From the NCBI GenBank assembly GCA_964586765.1, contig CAZPHN010000010.1, positions 3,655-67,654 on the forward strand: 64,000 nt of DNA. The letters run 5' to 3'. Below, one piece after another: positions 1 to 8,905 of this stretch (positions are counted from its first letter, which is position 1; each line of letters starts with the position of its first letter). Below the pieces are notes generated by a model. That model saw only the letters and a list, made by a program, of their open reading frames with translations. It was not told where the DNA came from and did not search any database. Source of the stretch: UBA3263 sp964586765. Lineage in GTDB: Bacteria; Bacteroidota; Bacteroidia; Bacteroidales; Muribaculaceae. Position numbers and translations under genes: made by a program.

Positions 1-225
1 GCGATTTTCGGCTCGTTGGCTTATCTTGTTCTTCCCATTGACATCCTCGATGCCAAACGTCTACCTATCATCGGCTGGCTTGATGAGGTAGCGTCTTTGG
101 CAATACTTGTTCAGAAGATGTCAAAGTATATCACGCCTGATATGGAGACTCGAGCTGATGAGCAGCTTGACAAATGGTTCTCTAAAGATACCGAATATGT
201 GAAGTTTGAACTTATTGAAGGTTAA
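1..225 (+). CDS. YkvA/DUF1232-family protein, C-terminal part (cut by window edge)
   Basis: The frame is open from base 1, so the gene starts before the window and only about 74 codons remain. The visible part has a hydrophobic stretch ending in a PIDILD motif, then PIIGWLDE. This 'LxxPIDhhPDxhPxhGxhDD' pattern is typical of the small DUF1232/YkvA membrane-associated proteins. The first acidic motif is modified (ILDAKR for IPDF). The tail is charged and probably cytoplasmic. Function in this family is unknown. An apparent TTG start at base 16 is only an artefact of the truncated end. Confidence 0.6.
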   Translation, partial: AIFGSLAYLVLPIDILDAKRLPIIGWLDEVASLAILVQKMSKYITPDMETRADEQLDKWFSKDTEYVKFELIEG

Positions 226-379
226 ATACGGTACCTATGGGACTGGTATAGACATTTCTCATTCTCTATCTCCTCTATTCGAAGCGTAAACCAATCATAA
301 AATTCTTCCGTAATTCCGGGAAACAATTAAAAAGTGATATAAAATCAGCATAAAGGCAGAATAACTCAGTAAAAAGCAG

Positions 380-387
380 TAACTTTG
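380..387 (+). promoter_or_regulatory. Possible -7 promoter box (TAACTTTG)
   Basis: TAACTTTG matches the Bacteroidota -7 consensus TAnnTTTG. I see no good TTTG -33 element at the usual 19-20 bp. It lies 134 bp before the phosphatase start, so it would give a long leader. That leader contains what may be gene debris, because short peptide-like runs are broken by stops. Confidence 0.35.
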
Positions 388-521
388 CATATGGGAAAGA
401 AATACTATCAGTCATATCTCAGCTATAGATGGTGTTGACGAAGTGAAGCATTTTACAAATGAGGATATGGACATATCTACATTTTAGGATGTGATTGTTC
501 TAAGTAATGACCTAAGTTTAT

Positions 522-1016
522 ATGAAGATATTATTTGTATGCACCGGCAATGCCAGCCGTTCAGCAGCCGCAGAAGTCGTTCTTAAAAAACAGATAGAGA
601 ACTATAACATCGAAGATGTTGAAATCGCTTCGTGTGGTACGGGAGTCCCTGATGGACTTGACCGTGAGGAAATAATGTGTCGTATTGCTGCTGAGCATGG
701 TTATAATATGGGAGGCAAAGCAGTACCCATGAATGAAGACTTGCTTAATTTTGCAGATCTCATCATAGTAATGACCAATCGTCATAGAGAAGAAGTAACT
801 CGACTTCTCCAATACGATAATTGGAACCGAATTGTCCGCTTCAATGATTATTGTTTCGGAGAATCCACCGACTTATCCGACCCTCATTTCCAAACCGAAC
901 ACGTATATCGCACCTGTTTCGCCCGGATTGAAGCTGGCTGCAAAGAGATAGCCTACAAACTCAAAAAAAGAGTATGCCTCTTAAATATCATAGGTTATGA
1001 CAAAAATATATCTTGA
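522..1016 (+). CDS. Low-molecular-weight protein-tyrosine-phosphatase-like protein
   Basis: The start MKILFVCTGNASRS holds the CX5R(S) phosphate-binding loop of low-molecular-weight tyrosine phosphatases and arsenate reductases (Cys at residue 7, Arg at 13). The general-acid Asp of this family sits in a DP motif, and LSDPHF near residue 118 is the likely match. The 164-aa length fits the family. The last 20 bases overlap the next gene in another frame, so the two are probably translated together. Substrate is unknown; phosphotyrosine or another phosphomonoester is the family expectation. No capsule kinase gene is nearby, so a link to polysaccharide export cannot be argued. Confidence 0.75.
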   Translation: MKILFVCTGNASRSAAAEVVLKKQIENYNIEDVEIASCGTGVPDGLDREEIMCRIAAEHGYNMGGKAVPMNEDLLNFADLIIVMTNRHREEVTRLLQYDNWNRIVRFNDYCFGESTDLSDPHFQTEHVYRTCFARIEAGCKEIAYKLKKRVCLLNIIGYDKNIS

Positions 1017-1392
1017 CATTGATGGTGTGCTTGTGACTGCCAAGAATACACATGCAGCAGAGGATGTGATACCATTCCTTGAGTTTATCACAGAACACTT
1101 TGACTGTTATTGGCTTACCACACATTGCAAAGGAGACGCATTACCAGCTGTTGAATATGTAAAGAAAAATATTTCCAATTGTGAGTCCTATCTGTCAAAG
1201 ATTAAACCAACTCAATGGGATATACTGAAGACTGAAGCCATAGATTTTGACTCAGATTTCTATTGGCTGGACGATTATCCAATGATGGCTGAAAAACAGG
1301 TTTTAAAACAAAAAGACAAGGAGGCAACTTTAATTGTTGTTGATTTGAGTCATCCTAACGAATTAAATAACATAATGCAAATTTTAATGTGA
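997..1392 (+). CDS. Small HAD-like hydrolase
   Basis: The N-terminus MTKIYLDIDGVLV carries the HAD motif I, DxDG, with the nucleophile Asp at residue 7 and the acid/base Asp at residue 9. Motif II may be the Thr in WLTTHC (about residue 42). A late YWLDDYP run (about residue 90) resembles the acidic motif IV. At 131 aa it lacks a large cap domain. It overlaps the preceding phosphatase gene by 20 bp, which suggests a two-gene phosphatase unit. Substrate cannot be read from the sequence. Confidence 0.6.
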   Translation: MTKIYLDIDGVLVTAKNTHAAEDVIPFLEFITEHFDCYWLTTHCKGDALPAVEYVKKNISNCESYLSKIKPTQWDILKTEAIDFDSDFYWLDDYPMMAEKQVLKQKDKEATLIVVDLSHPNELNNIMQILM

Positions 1393-1584
1393 TAAAACGG
1401 GAAATTACGATAGAAATGTACGCTCCTTGGTAGAGTTTCAACCAATGTCCTAAGTCAGAGAGAAGACATACTCCAGAGACGAAGAGGCAAGAAAAATTCA
1501 TTCAGGATTTTGAACAATACATAAAACGGCTATGAAATATTACGTAACCTTTTCAGAAGAACTGTTTTCCGAATCATGAAAGTT
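1393..1584. other. Gene debris, no intact ORF
   Basis: Plus-strand frames contain protein-like pieces broken by stops and frame changes, for example NVRSLVEFQPMS followed by a stop, and a run ending KFIQDFEQYIKRL-stop near 1533. A short ATG ORF at about 1533-1579 (MKYYVTFSEEL...) also stops quickly. I read these as remnants of decayed genes. I do not recognise the parent families. Confidence 0.35.
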
Positions 1585-2779
1585 CTATGCTACAATTGCA
1601 TCGCCTTCTCTTTTGAACCTTACCCTTCCAATACTGAAGAATGAGGTGTAGAAATTGACGGTATGAGTCATGATGTTGTCAAAACTTTGATTATCCCCAG
1701 TGGTGTCAAAGGTTTTGCTTTGGATTTTTGTCGAAACAATGTAGTTTCAGATATATTCACTCTTCCGGATACCGCTGTCAGCATAGGTATTGATGTTTCT
1801 GTGAATTTCTTTTCCATACTTCAGTAAATTGAGGGTAAATTGCCTGAGTAAATCATTTTGGCAGACTCTATGAAGTCGTTGAGGTAAATGTTGATATTTC
1901 CTTCAAGGTTCATTGCATCATAAATGTCAGTGGCCTCCATTTCTCCAAATGAGGTACGACATCCATTCGGTTCTTATCCTTTCTTTGACAAACTTGTGAC
2001 TCCGTGAATTTCGAAGGTGTCTGGTTTCCCTTCAACTGGAATTCCCCATAGCATGAGTTGAATGTTTTCATCCTCGGTAGGGTTAATCACCGAGATAACA
2101 CCGATATTACCCTCATTTCCCGGATCTTTGTTTGGATTGATCGCCATAGCACCGAACTGCAACATCATTCCATACACAATCTTCCTTAACAGTTCTCTAT
2201 GGGCTTCAAGGTTTCTATTTTCAACAACCGGAATAGTGTAAGCGGGATTCAGACATACATAAGGCTTTCCATTGATATTACTGATAATATCAACAGCTTG
2301 TCTGCGATACGATTCTCGCAATCCAGCATCCATCGGTTGGAACGGCACGAGTATGTGGGCTTTACTACTATGAAAGCATACATATTAATTTCATCATCAT
2401 CGTTCATTCCGTATCCATCGGAATCAGCATAATAACAACCATCTGGTTGGAGTGTCCATTGTACACATGCAACTCCGTCTTTGAACGGGTTTACTCCAAA
2501 GTAATAGTTAGCCAAAGTGGATATAGCGTTGCGCTGAACACGCTCAGGGAGGTCGAAAGCCGTGCAAATTTCTACTGCTGCAGCATTCCAATATTCAAAG
2601 CATCCTGTAAAACCCACAAGAGTCCATGCTTCTTTGTCTGTTTTATTTATCAGGAATATGCGACAAGAGTCCCTTTCACGAGCCTGCATCATGCCCCCTC
2701 CGAGATTGGAAAAATAGTATTTCCTCTCAATCCCAAAATCGGCTGATAGCATCTTGTATAGTTCTTTTGTATTTGTCAT
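1585..2779 (-). pseudogene. Multi-lesion pseudogene of a ~398-codon hypothetical protein
   Basis: A protein can be followed on the minus strand from ATG at 2779 (MTNTKELYKMLSADFG) to a TAG at 1585-1587, but only across at least four lesions. There is a frameshift near 2350 (after ...AFIVVKP, resuming as ILVPFQPMDAG), an in-frame TAA at 1974-1976, another frameshift near 1835-1850 (...IESAK to NDLLRQF), and an in-frame TGA at 1747-1749. The text between lesions stays protein-like, and the two end segments fit as one reading. I do not recognise the family. Two of the pieces look like separate ORFs of 176 and 124 codons but are unlikely to be functional. Decay fits the debris on its left and the interrupted gene at 5453-6715. 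Confidence 0.7.
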
Positions 2780-2851
2780 AACAGTCTCGTTTTTTATAAA
2801 ATGGAGTGAGAATTAGGCTTAGATCTATCAGCAATTCGGATTTATGACGTA

Positions 2852-5197
2852 TTAAACTTCATATTCTTGTATTACCTTGCCCTTGTATTTGATTATAACC
2901 TTTCCGAAATCATCTCCTTGACCACGGCGATATTCCGGAACGATGTAAGTGTAATCACCATTCTTAAACACAATGGCATTCTCTACTTTCTCCGTTATGT
3001 CTTCGTAAAGGATCATATCCGGCATTGCTGACATTGGTTTCGGCTTTGTCCATGCGGCATAGCGATAAACGTCACCCACGGTATTATCGATACGAATAAG
3101 TTTTGTATCTGTCTGGTAAATCCCTTTAAGATAAGCAATGTCACGGAGTGACGGATGCAACCAGAATCCCACATCATTTCCAATATACCGCATTTTGCCA
3201 TCAATATATTGAAAAAGGTCATAGCGGTCTGTCATTACCATTTCACCTTCTTCTGGAACATATAAAGTCTTGGTCTCCTTGTCAAAGCTCATCACCCAAT
3301 CCCAGCCAAGTCCGTCAGTTGTAAAATACCAGTCGGGAATGTAGTAGTCGCGTTGGACTGAATAGCTGAAAGCACCATATTTGGATTCAAAAGGCATTTT
3401 TTTCAGTTTACCATCCTCAAATTTAACAAGGTAAGCTTCATTACTACCTTCACGGCTTGAAGCCTTAAAATACGCATCTATGATATAACCGGTTTCAGTT
3501 TCTGAAAGTGGTATTTGCACTATAATCTTTGTAAAAGCACCGTCATACGCTTCCACACCATCCTTTTTTATATCTGAACAACAGACATAGTTGCTTTCAG
3601 AATAAGGGTATAGATAGTCTGTAATTATTTGTCCGTTCGATTCATACTGGATGTATGTAGAGAATGCCGGACTCGTTCCGCCGTAACCTGTATCGTAAGC
3701 AAATAATGTAATCTTTCCGTCATCAGATTTAGTTATAGTCATATCTGACAAATCATCGGGTAACATCACATTTTCACCATCCGTACTGTCACAAGCAATC
3801 AGACGCAAGTCTTTGTCGTATCCCGATTCATAAGCAAATGGAAGACAAAGTGTGTAGACTTGCTTTCCCTCGCGATCAAAGATTGCATATACCTTATCAT
3901 GTGTCTTCGTGATATGATGTAAACCATCCGGGGCATCATCAGGAAGAATAAACTTTCTATTTTTCAAGTCGTAGATATTTTCTATGGTAAAGTCATCCCA
4001 AAACCATACATCACTGTAAAAAACCATATAATCATGTGCATATCGTTCTTTGCCGAGAAGTTCGTATCTGTCATAGTTTGCATAAACCACAACGCCATAT
4101 CTGTCGCGCAATCCCAGTTTGCCATCTTTTTGGAATTGATACAAGCCATTACGTTCTTCTCTCAACGATATAACCTCGTTTACATCAATGGCTGCATAGG
4201 GATTATATCCGAGAAGAAAAAGCGGCAATACAAAAGTGGAAGCTGTGAGCAGGAGTATCGATGAGAAAATGGAACGACTTTGACGATATGTCAGGAAAAC
4301 TGCGACACAGGACAAAGCTCCGGATATGATCAGCAGAACTATTACCGTATCGTGAAACCGGTTATATACAATAATCTGGAGGAGTCCGGAGACTCCTAAT
4401 ATAAATACAGGAACAGTCTTGATACTCTTTGCTTTGCTAATTCTTAATACAATAACGTATAGGATAATGGGGAAGAAGAAAGCAGCAAAAGGTTTCACAC
4501 TATTTACTTCAAATAATCCTATAAGAGCCGCGCCAAACAAGACTGCCGATATAGCTATATACCGTATAAAAATCTCATCATTCAACATTGATTGCAGAAT
4601 AGACGGTTGTCCCCGGTTATAAATAACTCTATAAATGACTGGGGTAAGCGACATCAGCAAACCTCCGGCAAAAATCATGATATCCCTATCAGCAAAATAA
4701 AGATATATAGAGAATGTAATTACACCACCGATATACCACCTAATTTTCTTCCTATGTCTCAAAACAGGCAAGATACTTTTCTGACGCCATGTACAGATTA
4801 TGGGTATTAGGATGAGCCATGAAACGTAAAAGCCCCAGAAGATATATAGTGCAGTTTCAATTGACATGTCATTACGGCAGTCAAACGCCTTGACTGCCCA
4901 GTCGGAATAACCGAAAAGACAACAAAAAACATAGGCGATTTTTATGATTGGATCAAATGCCAAGTCGTTATTTGGCATATTGAACACGAGACCTATATAC
5001 ATTGCTGCATAAAGCAGTGCATTGCAAAATGCCCAGCGGCTCTTTCTGTACATCATGAAAGAAAGAGCTATCCGCAACACAATCATAGTCGGAGTAATAA
5101 ATCCTCCCCATGCAAAATGCCATGCGAACAACACCCAAAGACTTACAATCAGTAAGTCGACAATGAACATCTTATTGCCGTATAAAGTCCTTTTCAT
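2852..5197 (-). CDS. Large membrane protein with C-terminal WG-like repeat region
   Basis: The 781-aa protein has about ten hydrophobic segments in its first ~345 residues. A soluble C-terminal region of about 430 residues follows. This begins with QFQKDGKLGLRDRYGVVVY, like a WG repeat, and continues with many aromatic beta-strand-like stretches (YDRYELL, YAIFDREGKQVY), suggesting a beta-propeller-type domain. I know no enzyme motif in it. Its ATG overlaps the stop of a 38-aa secreted peptide gene by four bases (ATGA), so translation is probably coupled. The gene is more AT-rich than the core genes to its right and lies among pseudogenes, which suggests accessory origin. Confidence 0.6.
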   Translation of the reverse strand: MKRTLYGNKMFIVDLLIVSLWVLFAWHFAWGGFITPTMIVLRIALSFMMYRKSRWAFCNALLYAAMYIGLVFNMPNNDLAFDPIIKIAYVFCCLFGYSDWAVKAFDCRNDMSIETALYIFWGFYVSWLILIPIICTWRQKSILPVLRHRKKIRWYIGGVITFSIYLYFADRDIMIFAGGLLMSLTPVIYRVIYNRGQPSILQSMLNDEIFIRYIAISAVLFGAALIGLFEVNSVKPFAAFFFPIILYVIVLRISKAKSIKTVPVFILGVSGLLQIIVYNRFHDTVIVLLIISGALSCVAVFLTYRQSRSIFSSILLLTASTFVLPLFLLGYNPYAAIDVNEVISLREERNGLYQFQKDGKLGLRDRYGVVVYANYDRYELLGKERYAHDYMVFYSDVWFWDDFTIENIYDLKNRKFILPDDAPDGLHHITKTHDKVYAIFDREGKQVYTLCLPFAYESGYDKDLRLIACDSTDGENVMLPDDLSDMTITKSDDGKITLFAYDTGYGGTSPAFSTYIQYESNGQIITDYLYPYSESNYVCCSDIKKDGVEAYDGAFTKIIVQIPLSETETGYIIDAYFKASSREGSNEAYLVKFEDGKLKKMPFESKYGAFSYSVQRDYYIPDWYFTTDGLGWDWVMSFDKETKTLYVPEEGEMVMTDRYDLFQYIDGKMRYIGNDVGFWLHPSLRDIAYLKGIYQTDTKLIRIDNTVGDVYRYAAWTKPKPMSAMPDMILYEDITEKVENAIVFKNGDYTYIVPEYRRGQGDDFGKVIIKYKGKVIQEYEV

Positions 5198-5310
5198 ATT
5201 ACTTCAAAGGATTCTCCTGTATCCTCGCAAATGACTGTCAGTTGAGTTTGAGCGTAGGCAGTGGAAAAGATTGCGACTGCCATGATGATTAGAGAATAAA
5301 GTCTGTTCAT
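5194..5310 (-). CDS. 38-aa peptide with signal-peptide-like start, coupled to the membrane protein
   Basis: A short ORF begins at ATG 5310 with MNRLYSLIIMAVAIFSTAYAQ, which has a basic start, a hydrophobic core and an AYA-Q cleavage site. Only about 18 residues would follow cleavage (TQLTVICEDTGESFEVI). Its stop overlaps the next start as ATGA. It could be the N-terminus of a once longer secreted protein or a leader that feeds translation into the membrane protein. No homologue is recognised. Confidence 0.4.
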   Translation of the reverse strand: MNRLYSLIIMAVAIFSTAYAQTQLTVICEDTGESFEVI

Positions 5311-5390
5311 CGTTTCAGGACGATGCTCTTTATTGTATATAAAGCCGAGTATACTCATAGCGATAGTGTCTTTATCATAAGAGATGTAAA

Positions 5391-5421
5391 AAGACCCCGG
5401 ATTATATCAATACGAGGTCAA
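5391..5421 (-). terminator. Possible terminator after the interrupted gene
   Basis: On the minus strand arms at 5413-5419 and 5393-5399 pair six of seven bases, and a T-run follows (the A-run at 5387-5392). It lies about 35 bp after the stop at 5453. Confidence 0.35.
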
Positions 5422-5452
5422 AAAAATTGTTTGTACTAAATTTATTTTGCAA

Positions 5453-6715
5453 TTACGGCTTGTTCAGCTCAGTATCGTCATGCGACAGTTCGAGTATGGC
5501 ATTATGAAGATTGGTCACTTGCTCATTCATAGGCTTTTGAGGTTCAAGCGTAGCCCAGCCTTCCGCCGATGTTCCGGGAAGCATTGATGTCCTCTCGTTC
5601 CATGCATCGGATTCAAGCCAAGGCAGAGGATCCATCTTCAACTTGTTGTCAAAACTCATTCGGGCTGCTTTCACCAAGTCCATATCCTCGCCTATTTGGA
5701 TATTGCCCATACCGGCAAACATAGGTATTCCGCGCAATGGGATATGGAGTAAGAGAATCTGGAGCTGATTACCCATACGGTAAGTGTCAACGACTTTGAA
5801 GTATGAGTTATAATCAAGAACATTCAATCGCCATTGTTCTGCCTCTTCGTCACCCATAACTTCCCATATAGCGGCAGCATGGGCAGACGCTATGATGAAG
5901 CGGACATTCTTCATCGGCTTGGCCGCGCGTGATGTGCAGTCAATAAAGAATCCGGCACGGATGATGTTCTTATTCTTATAAACCTGCGCCAGTTTATCGA
6001 GGTCTCCGTCCACATTTGTGTCACGATAGAACAGTTGCAGACCGGGGAGAGTCCAGTTGATAACGTCTTCAAATGAAGCGATGTCAAAGGGGAATTTCGG
6101 CTCGATTGCTTCGACGAATGGTTTCGGCAGGATTATATTGTCTATGCCGAGTGCTTCTTAGAAAAGCGGTGCAATCTCTTCATCCTTGAATCCGGCGATA
6201 CCGCAGCCTATTCGGGTGACAAAGAATCTCAGTTCGGGATGAGCTTTCGCAAATACAATAAACTCATCAACGTAAGGTTTTATGGTTTCGACTCCGCCTT
6301 GCATTGTAGGTATAGCGTATGATTGTCCTTGCAGACCAACGCCTTGACCCATTACTGCGCCGAACTTCTTTACTGCCGCACGAGCCGCTCCTCCGCCATG
6401 GTGTCCGGCAAGGTTACTTCCGAATACGAAAACCTCATTGGGTTTCAATGTGCTGATATTCTCAGGGGTATATTTTGAGTTGTTTACAACTGGTCCACAT
6501 GCCGCCAGAGCAGACATGCAAGTTATGCCGGGAACGCGTTTGGACCACAATGCAGCCAAATGCGTGAGCCAGCACTTGCTCATTTTGAGAGGCGACATAG
6601 TCTGTGTAGTATACAAGCAATGGTAAGCCTCCGATATATACTGTAGCATATCATGGTAATGATACTTTTCGAGTGATACGGCATTCAGCATCCCTTCAGC
6701 AGTGAAGAGCGACAT
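5453..6715 (-). pseudogene. FGSN-domain protein split by one in-frame TAA
   Basis: From ATG 6715 the frame reads 185 codons to a TAA at 6158-6160. The same frame then continues open for about 234 codons (EALGIDNIILPKPF...) to a stop at 5453. The join reads naturally as ...EEIAPLF-[stop]-EALG, so one base change separates this from an intact 420-aa protein. The N-terminal half has EVFVFGSNLAGHHGGGAA and, later, FFVTRIGCGIAGF, a glycine-rich domain I have seen in Bacteroidota and phage proteins. It may be related to nucleotide or ADP-ribose binding folds, but I am not certain. The downstream half could reinitiate at GTG 6013. Nonsense mutation, assembly error and readthrough are all possible; mutation fits the decaying neighbourhood. 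Confidence 0.6.
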
Positions 6716-6896
6716 CTGATAATCTTTTCTTGCATCATACTTTGTGTTTGTTGTATTCTTTACGTATATAGAGAATGGATTTATCCTTGTTTTCTATCAA
6801 CTGCTTGTTGATAAAACGATACTACAGCGAGAATTGTTTTCCTTGTCGCGATGCTATATCTTGTCTTTAAACACCTGATATATACGAATTTCCTAA

Positions 6897-6906
6897 GGGG
6901 GGGGGG
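6897..6906. repeat. Homopolymer run of ten G
   Basis: Ten consecutive G (ten C on the minus strand) lie 29 bp past the stop of the minus-strand membrane protein gene at 6935. Such runs slip easily. This one is outside any credible ORF, so it cannot phase-shift a protein seen here. Confidence 0.9.
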
Positions 6907-6934
6907 ACAGTCTATTCTTTTGTGATGCGGTAGA

Positions 6935-7450
6935 TTAGAGGAAGGTGCGGTAGGTGCGCATGATTTCGAGCCATTTTTGAAAGCCGATGACGGCACCGAA
7001 AACTGCACCACAGATGAGTCCCCAGCGCAGGGCTGAGGTTGTGGCAGTATAAGCCACAATAGTTATAAAGGCAATTACCATGGGCAGCAGGAAAAGCTGG
7101 GAAAGCAAATGAATTCGACGACAGGCGCGCACCCTATCGGCAACTTCGCTGACTGACATGGTCTGCAAGTCTATCTCTTTAAGTCTACCGTATAGATAGA
7201 AATCGACACTGGAACTAAGTGCCATCGCTGCTATAAACAGTATCATGATTGCAGGCGACGCGAGTATCTCCCCTCGCTGAATCAGCTGAAAGAAACTGAA
7301 TGCGCCAAATATGCACGCTAAACCAAGTATGGCAAATCGCCGATAGTTGCGCATCAGAACGTCGAGCGAAGTGGTGCGTTTGATAAGTTCTGCGGGCGTC
7401 ATTTTGATTTTCAGTGTCTCCCACTGCTGTTTCATCTCTTCAATATCCAT
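6935..7450 (-). CDS. Four-helix membrane protein, likely partner of the ECF sigma factor
   Basis: The 171-aa protein starts with a soluble segment (MDIEEMKQQWETLK) and has two pairs of hydrophobic helices, at about residues 38-80 and 118-158. It follows the sigma factor gene by 14 bp. This sigma-plus-small-membrane-protein arrangement is common in Bacteroidales, and such proteins are candidates for anti-sigma factors. The soluble N-terminus would be the sigma-facing part. I see no zinc-finger anti-sigma motif, so the role is inferred from position only. Confidence 0.55.
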   Translation of the reverse strand: MDIEEMKQQWETLKIKMTPAELIKRTTSLDVLMRNYRRFAILGLACIFGAFSFFQLIQRGEILASPAIMILFIAAMALSSSVDFYLYGRLKEIDLQTMSVSEVADRVRACRRIHLLSQLFLLPMVIAFITIVAYTATTSALRWGLICGAVFGAVIGFQKWLEIMRTYRTFL

Positions 7451-7464
7451 AGTTTTACGGTTTA

Positions 7465-7941
7465 TTATGAGTTTAGTCTTATGAGTTTCTGCTTGATACG
7501 GTGGAGCAGCGTCGCCACTCCGTTGCGGGTCAGCCCCATGACTTCTGCAATATCGTCATAGCTGAACTCCTCGAGCCAAAGGAGCATCACGGCACGCTCC
7601 CGCTTTGACAGGGTATCAATCTGTCGCCGTAGTTTCATCCATAGTTCAACGCGCTCACTACCATCGGAATCATCTATAAGTTCCGGCAGCGGAACAGCAT
7701 TGCGGTGTCTGCGCTCGCGCCTTACGTAGCTCACACAGGTATTGAGACATACGCGATGAATCCACGTAGACACCTTTGACTGCGACTGAAAAGACTCCAG
7801 TCCACGCCATATGTTAAGCAGGGTGTCCTGCCGCATATCTTCCACCTCATCTGCCGACTCGGCGTAGAAGAAACATATTTTTGTGATAATGTCCGAATGT
7901 TCGGCAATTATCCGCTTGAATTCTTCCTCTTTTGTTTTCAT
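7465..7941 (-). CDS. ECF-type RNA polymerase sigma factor
   Basis: The protein has sigma region 2 (EVEDMRQDTLLNIWRGLESFQ...STWIHRVCLN) and region 4 with a helix-turn-helix (SKRERAVMLLWLEEFSYDDIAEVMGLTRNGVATLLHRIKQKL). The length of about 158 aa is typical of ECF sigma factors. I use the ATG at 7941 (MKTKEEEFKRII). An ATG six codons upstream (7959) is possible but adds a non-family extension. It is followed directly by a membrane protein that may control it. Target promoters are unknown. Confidence 0.85.
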   Translation of the reverse strand: MKTKEEEFKRIIAEHSDIITKICFFYAESADEVEDMRQDTLLNIWRGLESFQSQSKVSTWIHRVCLNTCVSYVRRERRHRNAVPLPELIDDSDGSERVELWMKLRRQIDTLSKRERAVMLLWLEEFSYDDIAEVMGLTRNGVATLLHRIKQKLIRLNS

Positions 7942-7985
7942 ACACCGATTTAGACGCACTAAAATGCAAATAGTTTCACTAAATC

Positions 7986-8024
7986 ATAAAAAAAACGACA
8001 TCAATCATTACAGATGATGCCGTT
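7986..8024 (-). terminator. Terminator of the META lipoprotein gene
   Basis: On the minus strand a nine-base stem (8016-8024 with 7994-8002, one G-U pair) is followed by eight T (A-run 7988-7995). It sits 30 bp after the stop of the lipoprotein gene and before the sigma gene, separating the two units. Confidence 0.7.
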
Positions 8025-8053
8025 ATAGAGTAAATTTTCAAAAAACTGCTGTC

Positions 8054-8899
8054 TTAAAAGTCAGATTTTGACATTGGGGTCAGATGAAGAACTTCCTTTC
8101 CCTCAGAATTGAGCAGACTTACCGACGAACCGGTTGAATGGCGCGCAGAAGTGACCTCCTCAAGCGCAATCAGAAGTGCCTGCTCAGTCGATTGGTCAGG
8201 ACAGGCGCGACGCGTAGTGGCAATATGGCTGAAGCCAAGAGAGCCGGTCACTGACGGCTCGCGCGTAAGCTGACCATTCAGTATATTGCAGCCCGTATCG
8301 CCGCTAACCGTACCTTCCGCCACATCGAAAATCAGACGACAATCAGGATTATCTACCACTTTACCATTGATGGTAGCGACTTTCCATGCGCCGTTAAGGA
8401 AATCAATGTCGCTCTTGCGGAGGGTCATAACGGTCATATTCTTATCGTTATGGAGGCTCAGAATGGTCGAACCGTCCTTTGCCGTAGTAACGGAAAAGGA
8501 CCTTACAGCGTCAAGAGCCTTAGCTATAGGATACTCAAGAGAATCTGACGGACACATACGCATGGTAGATGCGACATTGCTCAGTTCGAGGGTCTGCTTT
8601 CCGCCAATATGGTATGAGCCGTTGATTATATTACAGCCGTTGCTGCCATAAAATCTGCCTTCTGCGGGCACAAACTCCAAGAAAGGCCACTCATCATCAT
8701 AACCGGACACCTTAATATTGCCTACGGTACGCATGAACCAGTGTCCATCGAGCGACGCCTCGGAATATATTGTCACGGGAAACATGGGCATAGCATCCTG
8801 AGAGTCGACAGTGGATGCCACCTGTTTTTTAAACAGGGAGCATCCGCTGAAAGTCATTGAGGCGATAACCGCCACATAAATGAGGGGAGATTTTTTCAT
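8054..8899 (-). CDS. Lipoprotein with two META/HslJ-like domains
   Basis: The signal peptide ends in a lipobox (FSGC, Cys 20). Two tandem META-type domains follow, each with the G(S/D)xGCNxxNG signature: GSNGCNIINGSY at about residue 85 and GDTGCNILNGQL at about 200. Each has a later conserved threonine/arginine/cysteine run (STMRMCP and ATTRRACP). META domains occur in HslJ and in secreted or periplasmic proteins of unknown biochemistry. The gene is six bases downstream of the M16 protease gene, so the two are likely one transcript for envelope proteins. Confidence 0.8.
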   Translation of the reverse strand: MKKSPLIYVAVIASMTFSGCSLFKKQVASTVDSQDAMPMFPVTIYSEASLDGHWFMRTVGNIKVSGYDDEWPFLEFVPAEGRFYGSNGCNIINGSYHIGGKQTLELSNVASTMRMCPSDSLEYPIAKALDAVRSFSVTTAKDGSTILSLHNDKNMTVMTLRKSDIDFLNGAWKVATINGKVVDNPDCRLIFDVAEGTVSGDTGCNILNGQLTREPSVTGSLGFSHIATTRRACPDQSTEQALLIALEEVTSARHSTGSSVSLLNSEGKEVLHLTPMSKSDF

Positions 8900-8905
8900 A
8901 ACTTA

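Noticed and set aside
388..521. Possible small protein before the phosphatase gene
   Set aside because: Protein-like pieces (AIDGVDEVKHFTNEDM) are broken by stops and no start joins them; at most it is debris.
6781..7059. 92-codon minus-strand frame crossing the ten-G tract
   Set aside because: It runs in another frame through the membrane protein gene and lacks protein-like composition.
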